Part shown: positions 44,909-54,709 of the stretch, one piece after another
Layout: the number at the start of each line of letters is the position of its first letter
Position numbering within the stretch: position 1 is the stretch's first letter
Source of the DNA: Corynebacterium sp. NML140438
GTDB taxonomy: Bacteria > Actinomycetota > Actinomycetes > Mycobacteriales > Mycobacteriaceae
DNA: 64,000 bases
Direction of reading: 5' to 3'
NCBI RefSeq assembly: GCF_001875725.1
Contig: NZ_MLCQ01000022.1
Span: forward strand, 163,564 to 227,563
Program-made: the position numbers and the translations under genes
Notes under the pieces: generated by a model
What the model saw: only the letters and a program-made list of their open reading frames with translations
Database searches by the model: none
Told to the model about the DNA's origin: nothing

Positions 44909-45727
44909 ATGAAGTTGAATCGCCGTTTGCTCACGCTGGGGTGGGCGCTTGCCCTTGGAGTGGGCGTCGTAACGAATATGCCGTCCGCATCTGCACAAAA
45001 CCTGCAGCGCATCGAGCAGGGCGGAGCCGTGATGGTTGAAGGCGGCGGGTATTGCACTGTTGGCTTCAACGAGCCCTCACGCAGGCGCAGCCTCGTCGCT
45101 GCACACTGTGGCCCTGAAGGCGCACGGGTGCGAATCGTGGACCACAACGCGCGGGTTGCCTCGCCGCAGGTGGGCACGCTGTATCGCTCGAAGGCGTACG
45201 ACGGCCGCCTCGGCAATGACTGGGCCGCGATCCAGTGGGATGCCCCGGTGCAGATTGGTGGCAACCGTTTCTCGGGTGATACGTGGGTGAACCCGAACAG
45301 CATCGCCGTCGGCGAGCGCGTGTGCTACTACGGGCAAACTTCGAACCGATCGACGGGAGCGCCAACGTGTGGTCGCTTCGGTGGGGCAGAGGGCAACACG
45401 TTCTTCGTCGAAGCGCCGATGACCCGCCCCGGTGACTCTGGCGGGCCCTTGTGGATTCCCGGGCGCGGATTTGTTGGGGTGATTTCCTCACAGTGGGTCG
45501 CGCAAAAACTCCCAGTGTTGGGCTCGCGGGACCTGGTTGTCGGGGTACACACCACGGATGGGCCTCGTGTTGCTGAGTCGCGGCTGTTAGGTCTGTATGC
45601 GCAGAACCTTGTGATGCCAGCGTCGGGTTCGGCAGTTGGGCCCGCTGCTGATGCGGTTCGTGGCGCTGTGACCGATGGGTTTAGCGCACTCGCCGGATTT
45701 TTGCCGGGTGCCGTGAATTACAGCTAG
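44909..45727 (+). CDS. Secreted S1 serine protease
   Basis: A 272-aa exported protein. The signal peptide ends ASAQ. The triad is visible as SLVAAHCGP, NDWAAIQW (probable acid) and RPGDSGGPL. It has a set of Cys residues (YCTVGF, AHCG, VCYYG, TCGRF) that could form disulfides. ATG 44909 fits the signal peptide; an earlier frame start at 44867 overlaps the terminator. It is paralogous to the following gene, and there is no C-terminal anchor. Confidence 0.85.
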   Translation: MKLNRRLLTLGWALALGVGVVTNMPSASAQNLQRIEQGGAVMVEGGGYCTVGFNEPSRRRSLVAAHCGPEGARVRIVDHNARVASPQVGTLYRSKAYDGRLGNDWAAIQWDAPVQIGGNRFSGDTWVNPNSIAVGERVCYYGQTSNRSTGAPTCGRFGGAEGNTFFVEAPMTRPGDSGGPLWIPGRGFVGVISSQWVAQKLPVLGSRDLVVGVHTTDGPRVAESRLLGLYAQNLVMPASGSAVGPAADAVRGAVTDGFSALAGFLPGAVNYS

Positions 45728-45766
45728 TCATCTAGTTTTTCTGTGGAACTGTGCCAGTATGGGAGC

Positions 45767-46669
45767 ATGTTGAAAAAGAAATACACATCGGTGCTGGCCG
45801 TTACCGTGTGTGCGGTAGCGATTGCTGCGCCAAGCGCTACTGCGGCGCCAATCCAACCTACCCAGGGCGACGCTATCTACGCCGGCAGTGGTCTGTGCAC
45901 GCTCGGATTTAACGATCACGAGACTGGTGTCAGCTACACCGCAGCGCACTGCGGAGGCGATGGGGCTCGGATAGCGTTGTACGACAGGAAAACGGACCGG
46001 CCCATCACGGGGAACATTGGTACCCTGCACCTTTCACCGGGCTACGACCAGCAGTATTCGAACGACTTCGCCCGGATCGAGTGGGACCCCGGTGTCACCA
46101 TGGGGGAGAACATCTACTCAGGTGACATCAAAGCGGATATCACTTCTATCAAACGTGGTGTGAAGACGTGCTTCCACGGGGAAACATCACATACGGGAAC
46201 GAACGATGTCACGTGCGGGGAGTTCCACCGCGCGGCGCGTGGTGGGGGTGGGTTCTCTGCCACAGTACGCTCGCCAAGGTCAGGGGACTCGGGCGGTCCA
46301 ATCTGGGTAGAAGAGCAGGACGGCACAAAGAAGTTTGCAGGCGTCCTGTCAGCGGGCCCGGCGTTTGGCAATGCTGGTGCAGCCAGCATCAATGGCATCG
46401 AGATTAAGGGAAAAGAATGGCTGTGGGCCGCCCCGATTGCTGAGGGGAAGAAGGTCAGCCAGTCCGAAGCGTCGGACCTGATTTTTGGGGCTGCCGGAAT
46501 TAATGAAGCCGGCCTGTACGACCGGCTGTTGTCCTCCGATAAGAGTTCGGAGCGGGACTCCTCATCCAAATCAGAGGGGTCAAGTGATATGTCTCCAGGT
46601 GAGATTGCCGCGATCGTAGTGCCGATCGTGTTGGCGCTGCTTAGCTTGGCGTCGTCGATAAAGTTTTAG
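45767..46669 (+). CDS. Cell-surface S1 serine protease with C-terminal membrane helix
   Basis: A 300-aa exported protein. The signal peptide (LKKKYTSVLAVTVCAV, cleavage near TAA-P) and the triad segments YTAAHCGGDG, NDFARIEWD and RSGDSGGPIW are clear. The C-terminus is Ser/Lys-rich, then a helix (IAAIVVPIVLALLSLAS) that may anchor it. It is a tandem relative of the preceding protease, about 40 bp away. ATG 45767 is chosen from the signal peptide; a frame start at 45743 would lengthen the N-terminus. It converges on the next gene. Confidence 0.82.
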   Translation: MLKKKYTSVLAVTVCAVAIAAPSATAAPIQPTQGDAIYAGSGLCTLGFNDHETGVSYTAAHCGGDGARIALYDRKTDRPITGNIGTLHLSPGYDQQYSNDFARIEWDPGVTMGENIYSGDIKADITSIKRGVKTCFHGETSHTGTNDVTCGEFHRAARGGGGFSATVRSPRSGDSGGPIWVEEQDGTKKFAGVLSAGPAFGNAGAASINGIEIKGKEWLWAAPIAEGKKVSQSEASDLIFGAAGINEAGLYDRLLSSDKSSERDSSSKSEGSSDMSPGEIAAIVVPIVLALLSLASSIKF

Positions 46670-46673
46670 TGGC

Positions 46674-47159
46674 TTAGAAGGTTGGTGCTGGCAAGAACAT
46701 CAGCACCAACACGATGAACCACAGCAGGTTAAACACACCGGCGAAGGCGGAGGCCTTCGCCTTCGACTTTTCAAAGTTCGCGGTGACGTCGGCCGGGTCT
46801 GCTTCGGCTGGCTCCAGCTCGCCAAGCGTGCCTACCATCTTGCGCTGGGTCGGGATGACTACAAAGAGCAACAGTGCCCAGGCGATAACCGCCAACACGA
46901 TAGAGGTGTGCAGGAAGTAGTTCGTCTTGTACGCAGCCCAGTCACCGAAGAGGATTGCGACGCCGAGCAGCGGAACGAGCGAGGACGCAATGCCGTAGGT
47001 GCGCGAAATGCGGTACAGGATTGACGCTCGGCCCGCAGCAGCTGTGTCGCCCGTATGCGCCTCGGCGGCCTGGCGGGGGAACATCGAAGTGGACACAACG
47101 ATTGGGCCCAGCAGCAGGATGGCCGCTGCGACGTGAAGAAAAGTTAACAGAGTAGTCAT
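46674..47159 (-). CDS. DUF2269-like membrane protein
   Basis: A 161-aa protein with four hydrophobic helices, an Arg/Gln segment (IPTQRKMVGTLGE) between them and a start TTLLTFLHVAAAILLLGP. The pattern resembles the DUF2269 family of small membrane proteins. I prefer ATG 47159 over the TTG at 47165. It converges on the serine protease with only 4 bp. Function is unknown. Confidence 0.68.
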   Translation of the reverse strand: MTTLLTFLHVAAAILLLGPIVVSTSMFPRQAAEAHTGDTAAAGRASILYRISRTYGIASSLVPLLGVAILFGDWAAYKTNYFLHTSIVLAVIAWALLLFVVIPTQRKMVGTLGELEPAEADPADVTANFEKSKAKASAFAGVFNLLWFIVLVLMFLPAPTF

Positions 47160-47189
47160 AGGCAACCACTGTACTTGATACGTCCACTA

Positions 47190-47825
47190 TCACCTAGGTG
47201 AATTGGCAGTTGGGAACATCCCGATTCCTGCGAAGCGGGCGGCGATGCCCCGCCAGCCCCGGCAGGCGTGTCGCATGGTGCGGAGGTCGCTGGTGCTCAC
47301 ACGCAGGCCGTACATAGTAGCTACTCGTGCGAGCTGGCGGGCGTACGCGCACTGTTGCGGGACAGACGAAGGCATCCATTCGCTCGGCAACATGTCTGAT
47401 TTTTGCTGGTTCGCGTCGCGTGAGGTCACGATGAGGTTATGGGGATCGTTCGCGAATTGGAGGCGTTGCTCATCGGTCCAGGCATGGGCGCCCATATCCC
47501 AGGCCGCGGAAAGCGGGAAAAGGTGGTCGAGCTCCACATCGCTTGGGCTGATTCGTTTGCGTGTATACGGGTCGAGGACGTCTACCGGTGCCCACTGTCG
47601 GTAGGGCACCTCGCAGTGTGGTTGCTCGAACGCGTAGGCCATGGCGTGCTCGCGAGTCGTGCACCCGGTGGCGTGACGCTGCCAACCGTGCCCAAAATTA
47701 TCCCGCTTGTAGCCCACGATGGTGATGCGTTGGTGGGCGGTGGGGGCGTCGATACGCGAAAACCCCGTGGGAAACGGGGCGTACGCGATGGTCAGAATGA
47801 GAAGGAGAGTCAGGTAAACACGCAC
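47190..47825 (-). CDS. Exported HNH-type nuclease
   Basis: A 211-aa protein with an N-terminal hydrophobic helix (YLTLLLILTIAYAPF) for export. VELDHLFPLSAAWDMGAHAW and FANDPHNLIVTSRDANQQKSD are the DUF1524/HNH motif of actinobacterial secreted nucleases. The GTG at 47825 begins 1 bp after the putP stop, so it is translated from the putP message. It may digest extracellular DNA for nutrients or competition. Confidence 0.82.
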   Translation of the reverse strand: MRVYLTLLLILTIAYAPFPTGFSRIDAPTAHQRITIVGYKRDNFGHGWQRHATGCTTREHAMAYAFEQPHCEVPYRQWAPVDVLDPYTRKRISPSDVELDHLFPLSAAWDMGAHAWTDEQRLQFANDPHNLIVTSRDANQQKSDMLPSEWMPSSVPQQCAYARQLARVATMYGLRVSTSDLRTMRHACRGWRGIAARFAGIGMFPTANSPR

Positions 47826-47826
47826 G

Positions 47827-49413
47827 TTAGTTAGACGCGCGCGAGGTCCCCTCGGTTCCCGTAGTAGCCTGAAGCGCCTCAGCGAACGTGGCGCCTGGTG
47901 TGGCGAGTGCGAAGTCTGTCACGGCGAGTGCACGCGTGAACTCGTCCTCGACGCCCTCCTTTGGCTTCGTCAGTAATGAGACCATAACGAGTGCGATGGA
48001 GGCGAACGCGATACCCGGAACGATTTCGTAGATGATTCCGGACAGCGTGTCGGAGGAGCCCCACACGAACACAGTGATCGCACCGACGAGCATGCCTGCG
48101 ATAGCGCCCGGTGCGGTGAGGCGACGCCAGTACAGCGCAGCAATCACCACAGGGCCGAAGCTCGCACCGAAACCAGCCCAGGCGAAGGCGACGAGGCCCA
48201 GGATCGTATCCGATGGGTTGATTGCCAGCACCATCGCAATTGCGGCGACCAGCACCACCATCGTGCGCGAAAGGACCAGCAGAGCGGTCTGACTTGGAGC
48301 CTGCTTCGCTACGGCGCGGTAGATATCCTCGACGAGCGCGGAGGACGTGATCAGTAGCTGGGAGGACATGGTGGACATGATCGCCGCGAGCACCGCGGTC
48401 AGGACGATGCCTGCGATCAGCGGGTGGAAGAGGATGCGGGCCAGGTCCAAGAAGATGGTTTCGAAGCCGCTTTGGTCAGTCACGCTGTGCGGTGTTTCGG
48501 CGAAAAAGACCGTCGAGACGAGTGCGGTGAATACCGCACCAGCGAAGCAGATGGTGACCCAGCTGATCCCGGTCCTGCGTGCGCTGGTCGCCTCGGCAGG
48601 GGAGCGCAGCGCCATGAAGCGGGTGACGATGTGTGGCTGTCCCATGTAGCCGAAGCCCCACGCCAGGTTGCCGATGATCGTTGCCAGCGAGACACCGGCG
48701 ATCATGTTGAAATAGTCCGGGTTGCCGGCCTCCCACGGGCCGTAGGCATGGTGGGATGCGAACGAGAAGATATCAGAGGGGGTATCGAGCGAGATCAGCG
48801 CCATCAGCGGCACCGTGACCAGCGCCAAGAACATCAGGATGCCCTGGACAACGTCGGTATAGCTCACAGCGAGGAAGCCACCGATGAATGTGTAAAGGAC
48901 AGTGATCGAACCGACGATGAGCACGCCGGTGAGGTAGTCACCGTGGAAGGTGGACTCGAAGTAGCGGCCGCCCGAAACCATGCCTGAGGAGACGTAGAAC
49001 GTGAAGAAGAAAATAATGATCACGGCTGCGACGAACCGCAGGACGTGCGAGGAGTCTCGGGTACGGTTCTCGAAGAAGGAAGGCAGGGTAATCGAGTTGT
49101 TCGATACCTCCGTATACGCCCGGAGGCGAGGGGCGACGAACTTCCAGTTTGCCCAGGAACCAACCAGGAGCCCGATGACGATCCAGAGCTCACTCATGCC
49201 GGAGACAAACAATGCGCCAGGCAGCCCCATGAGCAGCCACCCCGACATATCTGAAGCGCCTGCGGAGAGGCCCGCCACGAACGGGTGCAGTCCACGGTCG
49301 CCAAGAACGTAGTCGTCATACTTGCTCGTCTGGATCCACGAATAAAACCCAATGGCAACCATGACTCCGAAATACAACACGATGGCAAGGACAAGCCAGA
49401 AGCTATCGGCCAT
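47827..49413 (-). CDS. putP: Sodium/proline symporter
   Basis: A 528-aa solute:sodium symporter (SSF family) with 13 helices. LGDRGLHPFVAGLSAGASDMSG is the conserved helix 1-2 region, and AWAGFGASFGPVV is a further family motif. AGGGAGG lies 6 nt before ATG 49413; the frame opens 89 codons earlier into the SNF2 gene, which would be wrong. Proline uptake in corynebacteria uses PutP. The gene is divergent from SNF2 and followed by the exported nuclease. Confidence 0.9.
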   Translation of the reverse strand: MADSFWLVLAIVLYFGVMVAIGFYSWIQTSKYDDYVLGDRGLHPFVAGLSAGASDMSGWLLMGLPGALFVSGMSELWIVIGLLVGSWANWKFVAPRLRAYTEVSNNSITLPSFFENRTRDSSHVLRFVAAVIIIFFFTFYVSSGMVSGGRYFESTFHGDYLTGVLIVGSITVLYTFIGGFLAVSYTDVVQGILMFLALVTVPLMALISLDTPSDIFSFASHHAYGPWEAGNPDYFNMIAGVSLATIIGNLAWGFGYMGQPHIVTRFMALRSPAEATSARRTGISWVTICFAGAVFTALVSTVFFAETPHSVTDQSGFETIFLDLARILFHPLIAGIVLTAVLAAIMSTMSSQLLITSSALVEDIYRAVAKQAPSQTALLVLSRTMVVLVAAIAMVLAINPSDTILGLVAFAWAGFGASFGPVVIAALYWRRLTAPGAIAGMLVGAITVFVWGSSDTLSGIIYEIVPGIAFASIALVMVSLLTKPKEGVEDEFTRALAVTDFALATPGATFAEALQATTGTEGTSRASN

Positions 49414-49518
49414 GTTTGCCTCCCTAAAGCAATAGAAAAGATAAGCGAGTAGAGTTTTAAAGATTACCGTTAAAACCGTAGTCGATGTAGCAAAATCAAG
49501 GATGGTATAAGGGTGGGC

Positions 49519-52500
49519 ATGCCAAAATTCCTTCTTCACGGGCTGTGGCTGCCAGATTCTGGCCTGCAGGTCTGGGTCGAGCAGGTGGCGGGCCACAAGA
49601 TCATCACGCTTGATGAAGTACCGAAGGGGACCTTCCCCGAACCGGTCCACACGCTGCTGGAAGGGGTGAAGTTTCGACACCGCGGCAAGGTGCTTCTGCG
49701 CACGCCGAAGGGGAAGCTTCTACGGCTTCGGGTGCCGACGGCGGCATTCGCTCCCGATGAAGCCGTGCAGTTTCTTAAGGCAATGTCCTTTCTCATGAAT
49801 CCGGACGCTGAGGCGCCGGAGGGGCTCACTGAGCAGCAGCGGGCGTCGGTGGCCCCGGACCTTCTGTGGCTGATTCAGATGTTCCTTGGCCTGGAGCGGT
49901 TCGTGCGTGCTGGGAGAGTGTCCATCCACGTGCCCTCCCAGGATTTTCAGTGGTACGCGCAGTGGCAGCTGGGCACCGGGGTGGAGGAACGCGGCTGGCT
50001 CGCAGACATGATCGCGGCCGCGCCGGGCGTGCTGACGGAAAACAACAGAAGGCTTGACGAGGACTGCTCGCGTACCTTTGTGCACTGGATTGCCTCTACC
50101 CAACTACGCAACTCCTCGATGCTGCGTGGCGAGCGCCCTTTCCCGTGGCACGACTTTGTGCAGTCGCTGCTCAACGGGACGCCGTTACGGCGAGGCTCGA
50201 GTGCATTCGCACGCCAGATGAGTCAGTGGAACGGATCGATTACAGCGACGAACTTCCAGCTGGTGTTTATTGTGGAGCAGCCCGCAGATCCAGATGAAGA
50301 GGTCGACGAGGCGCTCACGCAGTGGCCGATTCGGGTGAACGTGCGTTCTGGGGACGAGTCGCCCCGCCCTATCCGGTTGTCGGAGTACGACGCCTACACC
50401 GTGCAGCAGTTGCACTCCGTGCTTCGCGACGCCATCAACGTCTCCGACCTGATTGATCCAGCAACGCACCGGCGTGCGGCGACGACGCCGGGCTCCGCGC
50501 TTGACGGGGACTGGGACGTGTACCTGTCGGCGGAAGAGATTGTGCAGTTCGTAGAGACTGAAGTGAGCAAGCTACGGCTCGCAAACTACGCGGTGATGCT
50601 GCCGCGTGCCTGGACAACCGCGGAGACAACCTCGAAGCTGCACCTTTCGGAAGCGAAGAATCCGTACGACGCAACTGCGGTGACCAGGCTGGGCTTCGGC
50701 CAGCTGATCAATTACGACTGGCGTGTGAGCATCGGTGGCACTGAGCTGACAGACGATGAGATGCAACGACTCGTCGAGTCCAAGTCCGGTCTGATCAAAC
50801 TGCGCGGTGAGTGGGTGCTTGCCGATACGCGCCACCTCGAGCGCACGAAGCGCTACATGGAAAAACTTCATGGGACCGCGCTTGCGCGTGCAAAGCGTGA
50901 AGCTGAAGAGGCACGGATGACGGCGCAGCTCGCAGCAGATGCGGGAGCAGACGATGCGGAGACCCTTGCTGCTCGCGCAGATCAACTTGAGGAGGAGTAC
51001 CAAAAACTCGAAGCATCAGAGGACCACGGCGCGGTGACGGCGGAGGAGCTTCGTCAGCTCGCGCTGGAGGGCGGGCCGGAGTCGCCACTCGAATTCACCG
51101 GTTCCCGGTGGTTTACGTCTCTGGTTGGTGGGATGGATCGACCTGCGCCGGAGCGCGTCGACATCCCAACGACCGTGCATGCAGAGTTACGCGAGTACCA
51201 ACGCCGTGGCGTGGACTGGCTGTACTACATGTCTCGCAACCATCTAGGCGCGGTGCTTGCCGATGACATGGGACTCGGCAAGACGCTCCAGCTGCTCACG
51301 CTGCTTGCCGTCGAAGAGGAACGGGGTCAGCGCACCGGCCCAACTCTCGTTGTTGCTCCGACCTCAGTGGTGGGCAACTGGGCCCGTGAGGCGGCGAAGT
51401 TCGTCCCGCACCTCTCCGTATATGTCCACCACGGCAGTGCCAGGTACAAGGCCGAGGAACTCCGGGATGCCATCAAGGAACATGACATCACCATCACTTC
51501 CTATGGGATCGCGTCGCGCGATGTCATCGATTTGTCTCTTATCGAATGGGATCATGTAGTGCTCGATGAGGCGCAGGCGATTAAGAATGCGGGGACGAGG
51601 GCGTCGAAAAGCGTGCGAGCGCTGCCAGCTCGCCACCGTATCGCGCTGACAGGCACCCCCATCGAAAATAAGCTCTCCGAGCTGCGCAGCCTCCTCGACT
51701 TCGTGAATCCAGGCATCCTTGGTTCGCAATCTTTCTTCCGTAACCACTTCGCTCGAGCGATTGAGTCGCGCCGGGACGAGGGCCTCGCCGAGGAGATGGG
51801 GGAGCGGCTGCAGCGCCTCACCGCACCGTTCATCCTGCGCAGGTTGAAGACGGACACCGCGATTATTGATGATTTGCCGGAGAAGGCTGAACACGTACTG
51901 ACAGTCGACATGACCGCTGAGCAAGCAGCGCTCTACACAGCACTCGTCGACCGCATGCAGCGTGAACTGCAGGAACGCAAGGGGATGGCGCGTAAAGGCC
52001 TGGTGCTTGCCACGATTACCCGCATCAAGCAGATCTGTAACCACCCGGCACACTTCTTGGGTGATGGCTCGCCAGTGCTTGCCGACGGCCACCATAGGTC
52101 TGGCAAAGTCGCGCGCCTCGTGGAGCTACTCGGTGAGGCCGTGCGTAGCGACCAACGCGTACTGATTTTTACCCAGTACAAGGCATTTGGCGACATTCTG
52201 CAACCATTCTTGAGTGACTACCTCGGTGAGATCATCCCGTTCCTCCACGGCGGGGTAGGAAAGAGTGCGCGAGATGCAATGGTGGCACATTTCCAAGAAC
52301 CGAACGGTCCGCGAGCGATGCTGCTGAGCCTTAAAGCCGGTGGCACCGGGCTCAACCTCACTGCCGCATCGATGGTGATCCACCTCGACCGCTGGTGGAA
52401 CCCTGCCGTGGAGAACCAGGCGACCGATCGCGCGTTCCGCATTGGCCAGAAGAAAGACGTCACCGTGTACAAGATGATTACGCGCGGAACCATGGAGGAG

Positions 52501-52644
52501 TCGATCCAGGACATCTTGGACGGCAAGATGCACCTCGCGGGCGCCGTGATTGGTGAAGGCGAGGGTTGGATCACGGAACTCGACGCGGACGACCTTGCAC
52601 AACTGATGAGCTATCGAGGCAACGGAGACGAGCGCAACCTATGA
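49519..52644 (+). CDS. SNF2/HepA-family helicase-like ATPase
   Basis: A 1041-aa protein. The first 550 residues contain the bacterial SNF2-associated domain (SKLRLANYAVMLPRAWTT); then come the two RecA-like lobes. Walker A DDMGLGKT has K588, the DEAQ box begins at D683, LTGTPIEN follows, and the second lobe has LLSLKAGGTGLNLTAA and DRAFRIGQKKDV. Such enzymes translocate on double-stranded DNA. ATG 49519 has AAGGG 5 nt upstream; GTG 49513 is close. Its stop overlaps the SWIM gene (ATGA). It heads the four-gene operon and is divergent from putP. Confidence 0.92.
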   Translation: MPKFLLHGLWLPDSGLQVWVEQVAGHKIITLDEVPKGTFPEPVHTLLEGVKFRHRGKVLLRTPKGKLLRLRVPTAAFAPDEAVQFLKAMSFLMNPDAEAPEGLTEQQRASVAPDLLWLIQMFLGLERFVRAGRVSIHVPSQDFQWYAQWQLGTGVEERGWLADMIAAAPGVLTENNRRLDEDCSRTFVHWIASTQLRNSSMLRGERPFPWHDFVQSLLNGTPLRRGSSAFARQMSQWNGSITATNFQLVFIVEQPADPDEEVDEALTQWPIRVNVRSGDESPRPIRLSEYDAYTVQQLHSVLRDAINVSDLIDPATHRRAATTPGSALDGDWDVYLSAEEIVQFVETEVSKLRLANYAVMLPRAWTTAETTSKLHLSEAKNPYDATAVTRLGFGQLINYDWRVSIGGTELTDDEMQRLVESKSGLIKLRGEWVLADTRHLERTKRYMEKLHGTALARAKREAEEARMTAQLAADAGADDAETLAARADQLEEEYQKLEASEDHGAVTAEELRQLALEGGPESPLEFTGSRWFTSLVGGMDRPAPERVDIPTTVHAELREYQRRGVDWLYYMSRNHLGAVLADDMGLGKTLQLLTLLAVEEERGQRTGPTLVVAPTSVVGNWAREAAKFVPHLSVYVHHGSARYKAEELRDAIKEHDITITSYGIASRDVIDLSLIEWDHVVLDEAQAIKNAGTRASKSVRALPARHRIALTGTPIENKLSELRSLLDFVNPGILGSQSFFRNHFARAIESRRDEGLAEEMGERLQRLTAPFILRRLKTDTAIIDDLPEKAEHVLTVDMTAEQAALYTALVDRMQRELQERKGMARKGLVLATITRIKQICNHPAHFLGDGSPVLADGHHRSGKVARLVELLGEAVRSDQRVLIFTQYKAFGDILQPFLSDYLGEIIPFLHGGVGKSARDAMVAHFQEPNGPRAMLLSLKAGGTGLNLTAASMVIHLDRWWNPAVENQATDRAFRIGQKKDVTVYKMITRGTMEESIQDILDGKMHLAGAVIGEGEGWITELDADDLAQLMSYRGNGDERNL

Positions 52645-53504
52645 GCACACAGCGGCCACGTGAAGACAATGTCATCTACGCCAACTTTGGTGCACGGCGA
52701 CGCTCGCCGGAGCAGAAGCAGGCGAAACAAGCAGCGGAGACTCGCTCCCGTTATGGCGATGTACCCGTGACATGGAATGCAGCCGGCGGCAGAATCTGGG
52801 AAGCAGTAGTACGCTACAGTGATGCCGGTCGCATTAAGCGGGGCATTGCGTACGCCCACGGAGGTCACGTCGCCGAGCTCTATCCGCGGTTAGGCGGAAT
52901 TGATGCGGTTGTGACGGGCTCACAAATCGAACCGTTCCACACCGTGATCGAGCTGCCGCGACGCACTGCTGCTGACATCGGCGGGCTGCTTTCCGACATT
53001 GCGCACGATTCAGCCGCGCTGATGAAGGCACGCAATGGTGTGTACACCGACGAGGCATTAGACACGCTGATCGCCAACGGGCCCGAAGAGTTTCGGCTGT
53101 ACTGTAGCTGCCCTGACCCCGTCGTGGCCTGCAAACACATAGTGGCCGTGGGGTATCAGGCCGCGCAGCGCATGAGTGAGCACCACGAGTTCATTCTGCA
53201 ACTTCGGGATAGCTCGATTGCACGCTTGACCGGCATGGCACCACCGACCGTGCAGCATGAGGCGGCGCAACCGGATGCACCAGGCGAGGTCCCTTCACCT
53301 GGGCCCAGCCCGGAGCCAGACTTTTGGGAGGGCGGCACGCTGCCAGATTTGCCCACGCCCCAAGTCGCCCCGATGATTGAAGATTCCGACATCACGATGC
53401 TGCATAAAGCCATGCAGACGATCTCGTTTACGAATATCGATCAGCTTCGCGCGGTTTCCGATATCGAAGATTTGTTCTATGCCCTGACTGAAACTGAGGA
53501 CTAA
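52641..53504 (+). CDS. SWIM zinc-finger protein
   Basis: A 287-aa protein with a SWIM motif CSCPDPVVACKH (CxC-x6-CxH) at about 155-166. The N-terminal 60 residues are Arg/Gln-rich. Its start overlaps the SNF2 stop and its TAA overlaps the next ATG (TAATG). SWIM proteins often lie next to SNF2 genes in actinobacteria and are thought to help the ATPase bind DNA or protein. Function is not known. Confidence 0.87.
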   Translation: MSTQRPREDNVIYANFGARRRSPEQKQAKQAAETRSRYGDVPVTWNAAGGRIWEAVVRYSDAGRIKRGIAYAHGGHVAELYPRLGGIDAVVTGSQIEPFHTVIELPRRTAADIGGLLSDIAHDSAALMKARNGVYTDEALDTLIANGPEEFRLYCSCPDPVVACKHIVAVGYQAAQRMSEHHEFILQLRDSSIARLTGMAPPTVQHEAAQPDAPGEVPSPGPSPEPDFWEGGTLPDLPTPQVAPMIEDSDITMLHKAMQTISFTNIDQLRAVSDIEDLFYALTETED

Positions 53505-54709
53505 TGTCCGGGCCGTTTGGTAGTAGTAAGTATGTGAACACTTTTCGATTTATCCACTCCTCTGACCTGCAGCTTGGCATGACTCGGAAGTTTCTGCGCG
53601 CCGAGGCTCAATCAAGGTTTGACGACGCCCGCTTGCGTGCCGTCGAGCGCCTCGGGCAGGCCGCCACGGAGCATGATGCTTCCTGCATCGTGATCGCCGG
53701 CGATGTCTTTGAACACAATGCGCTGGAACAGTCGACGTTGGGCAGAGCGCTCGAAGCTTTGAAGCGTCTTCCGGTACCTGTGTTGCTGCTCCCGGGCAAC
53801 CACGACCCGCTGGTGGCTGACTCGATCTTCAACGCGACTGAGGACTTGGAGAACGTTCAGGTGCTGGACTCCTTCGACCCCGTGGAGGTGGCGCCCGGTG
53901 TCGAGCTCGTCGGCGCACCGCTGAAAGCCCGATACGCCTCCGAGGACCTCTGCGCCCGTGCCGTACGTGACTTGGAGCCGACGGATACGATCCGCGTCCT
54001 CGTTGGGCACGGCCAAGTAGATGGCTACGGGAAAGAACAAGCCGAAGCGCTCATCGATTTGGATTTGTTGGAGGAAAAGCTGGCCTCAGGGGTGATCGAT
54101 TACGTCGCGTTGGGGGATACGCACTCCACTCAGTCGCTCGGCACGAGTGGCCGTGTATGGTTCTCGGGCAGCCCGGAAACCACTGATTTCCACGACTTCG
54201 CCACCGGCGGCCCCTCCGGTGGCGGCGAGGTTGACTCCGGCAATGCCCTCGTCGTCGAGATTGCGAAGTCCTCCGCAGACGATTGCACTGTGAACGTCGA
54301 GCCAGTTGAGACAGGAGCATGGACGTTTGAGGCACTGGACTGGGAAGTTAGTGACGAAGGGGACGTCGCAAAGATTGTGGATCAGCTTGAACGCTACGAG
54401 CACAAAGACCGCACGGTGGTGAAGTATTCGGTGCGTGGCACGCTTGGCCTTGCGGCGATGGCTACCTTTGAGCAGGCGATAGGGCGGCTTGAGCCGGTGT
54501 TTGCCGCGTTGTATGAGCGTGAGCGCCTCATGAGCTTGCACTTGGCGCCCAGCGATGAAGAGCTCGAAAACCTTCCGCTGAGCGGTTACGCGGCCGAAGC
54601 GATGCGGGAGCTGATCTCCCAGGCATCCGCGCAAGATAATGCCACAGGCTCCGCGACAGCCCGTGACGCAGTGAACCTTCTGTTCCGATTCTCCAAGGAA
54701 GTGAACTAA
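53504..54709 (+). CDS. Mre11/SbcD-like phosphoesterase with altered first motif
   Basis: A 401-aa calcineurin-like phosphoesterase. GDVFEHN, PGNHD, GHGQ and GDTHS are the metal motifs. The first motif, usually D-x-H (SDLHLG), is SSDLQLG with D21 kept but His replaced by Q23. That would remove one metal ligand. The C-terminal helices (SEEELENLPLSG-like) could bind the Rad50-like partner. It starts inside the SWIM stop and its own stop is immediately before the partner ATG. Confidence 0.85.
   Translation: MSGPFGSSKYVNTFRFIHSSDLQLGMTRKFLRAEAQSRFDDARLRAVERLGQAATEHDASCIVIAGDVFEHNALEQSTLGRALEALKRLPVPVLLLPGNHDPLVADSIFNATEDLENVQVLDSFDPVEVAPGVELVGAPLKARYASEDLCARAVRDLEPTDTIRVLVGHGQVDGYGKEQAEALIDLDLLEEKLASGVIDYVALGDTHSTQSLGTSGRVWFSGSPETTDFHDFATGGPSGGGEVDSGNALVVEIAKSSADDCTVNVEPVETGAWTFEALDWEVSDEGDVAKIVDQLERYEHKDRTVVKYSVRGTLGLAAMATFEQAIGRLEPVFAALYERERLMSLHLAPSDEELENLPLSGYAAEAMRELISQASAQDNATGSATARDAVNLLFRFSKEVN

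Noticed and set aside
47439..47834. 131-codon plus-strand frame
   Set aside because: Antisense to the exported nuclease gene, which has a clear HNH motif.
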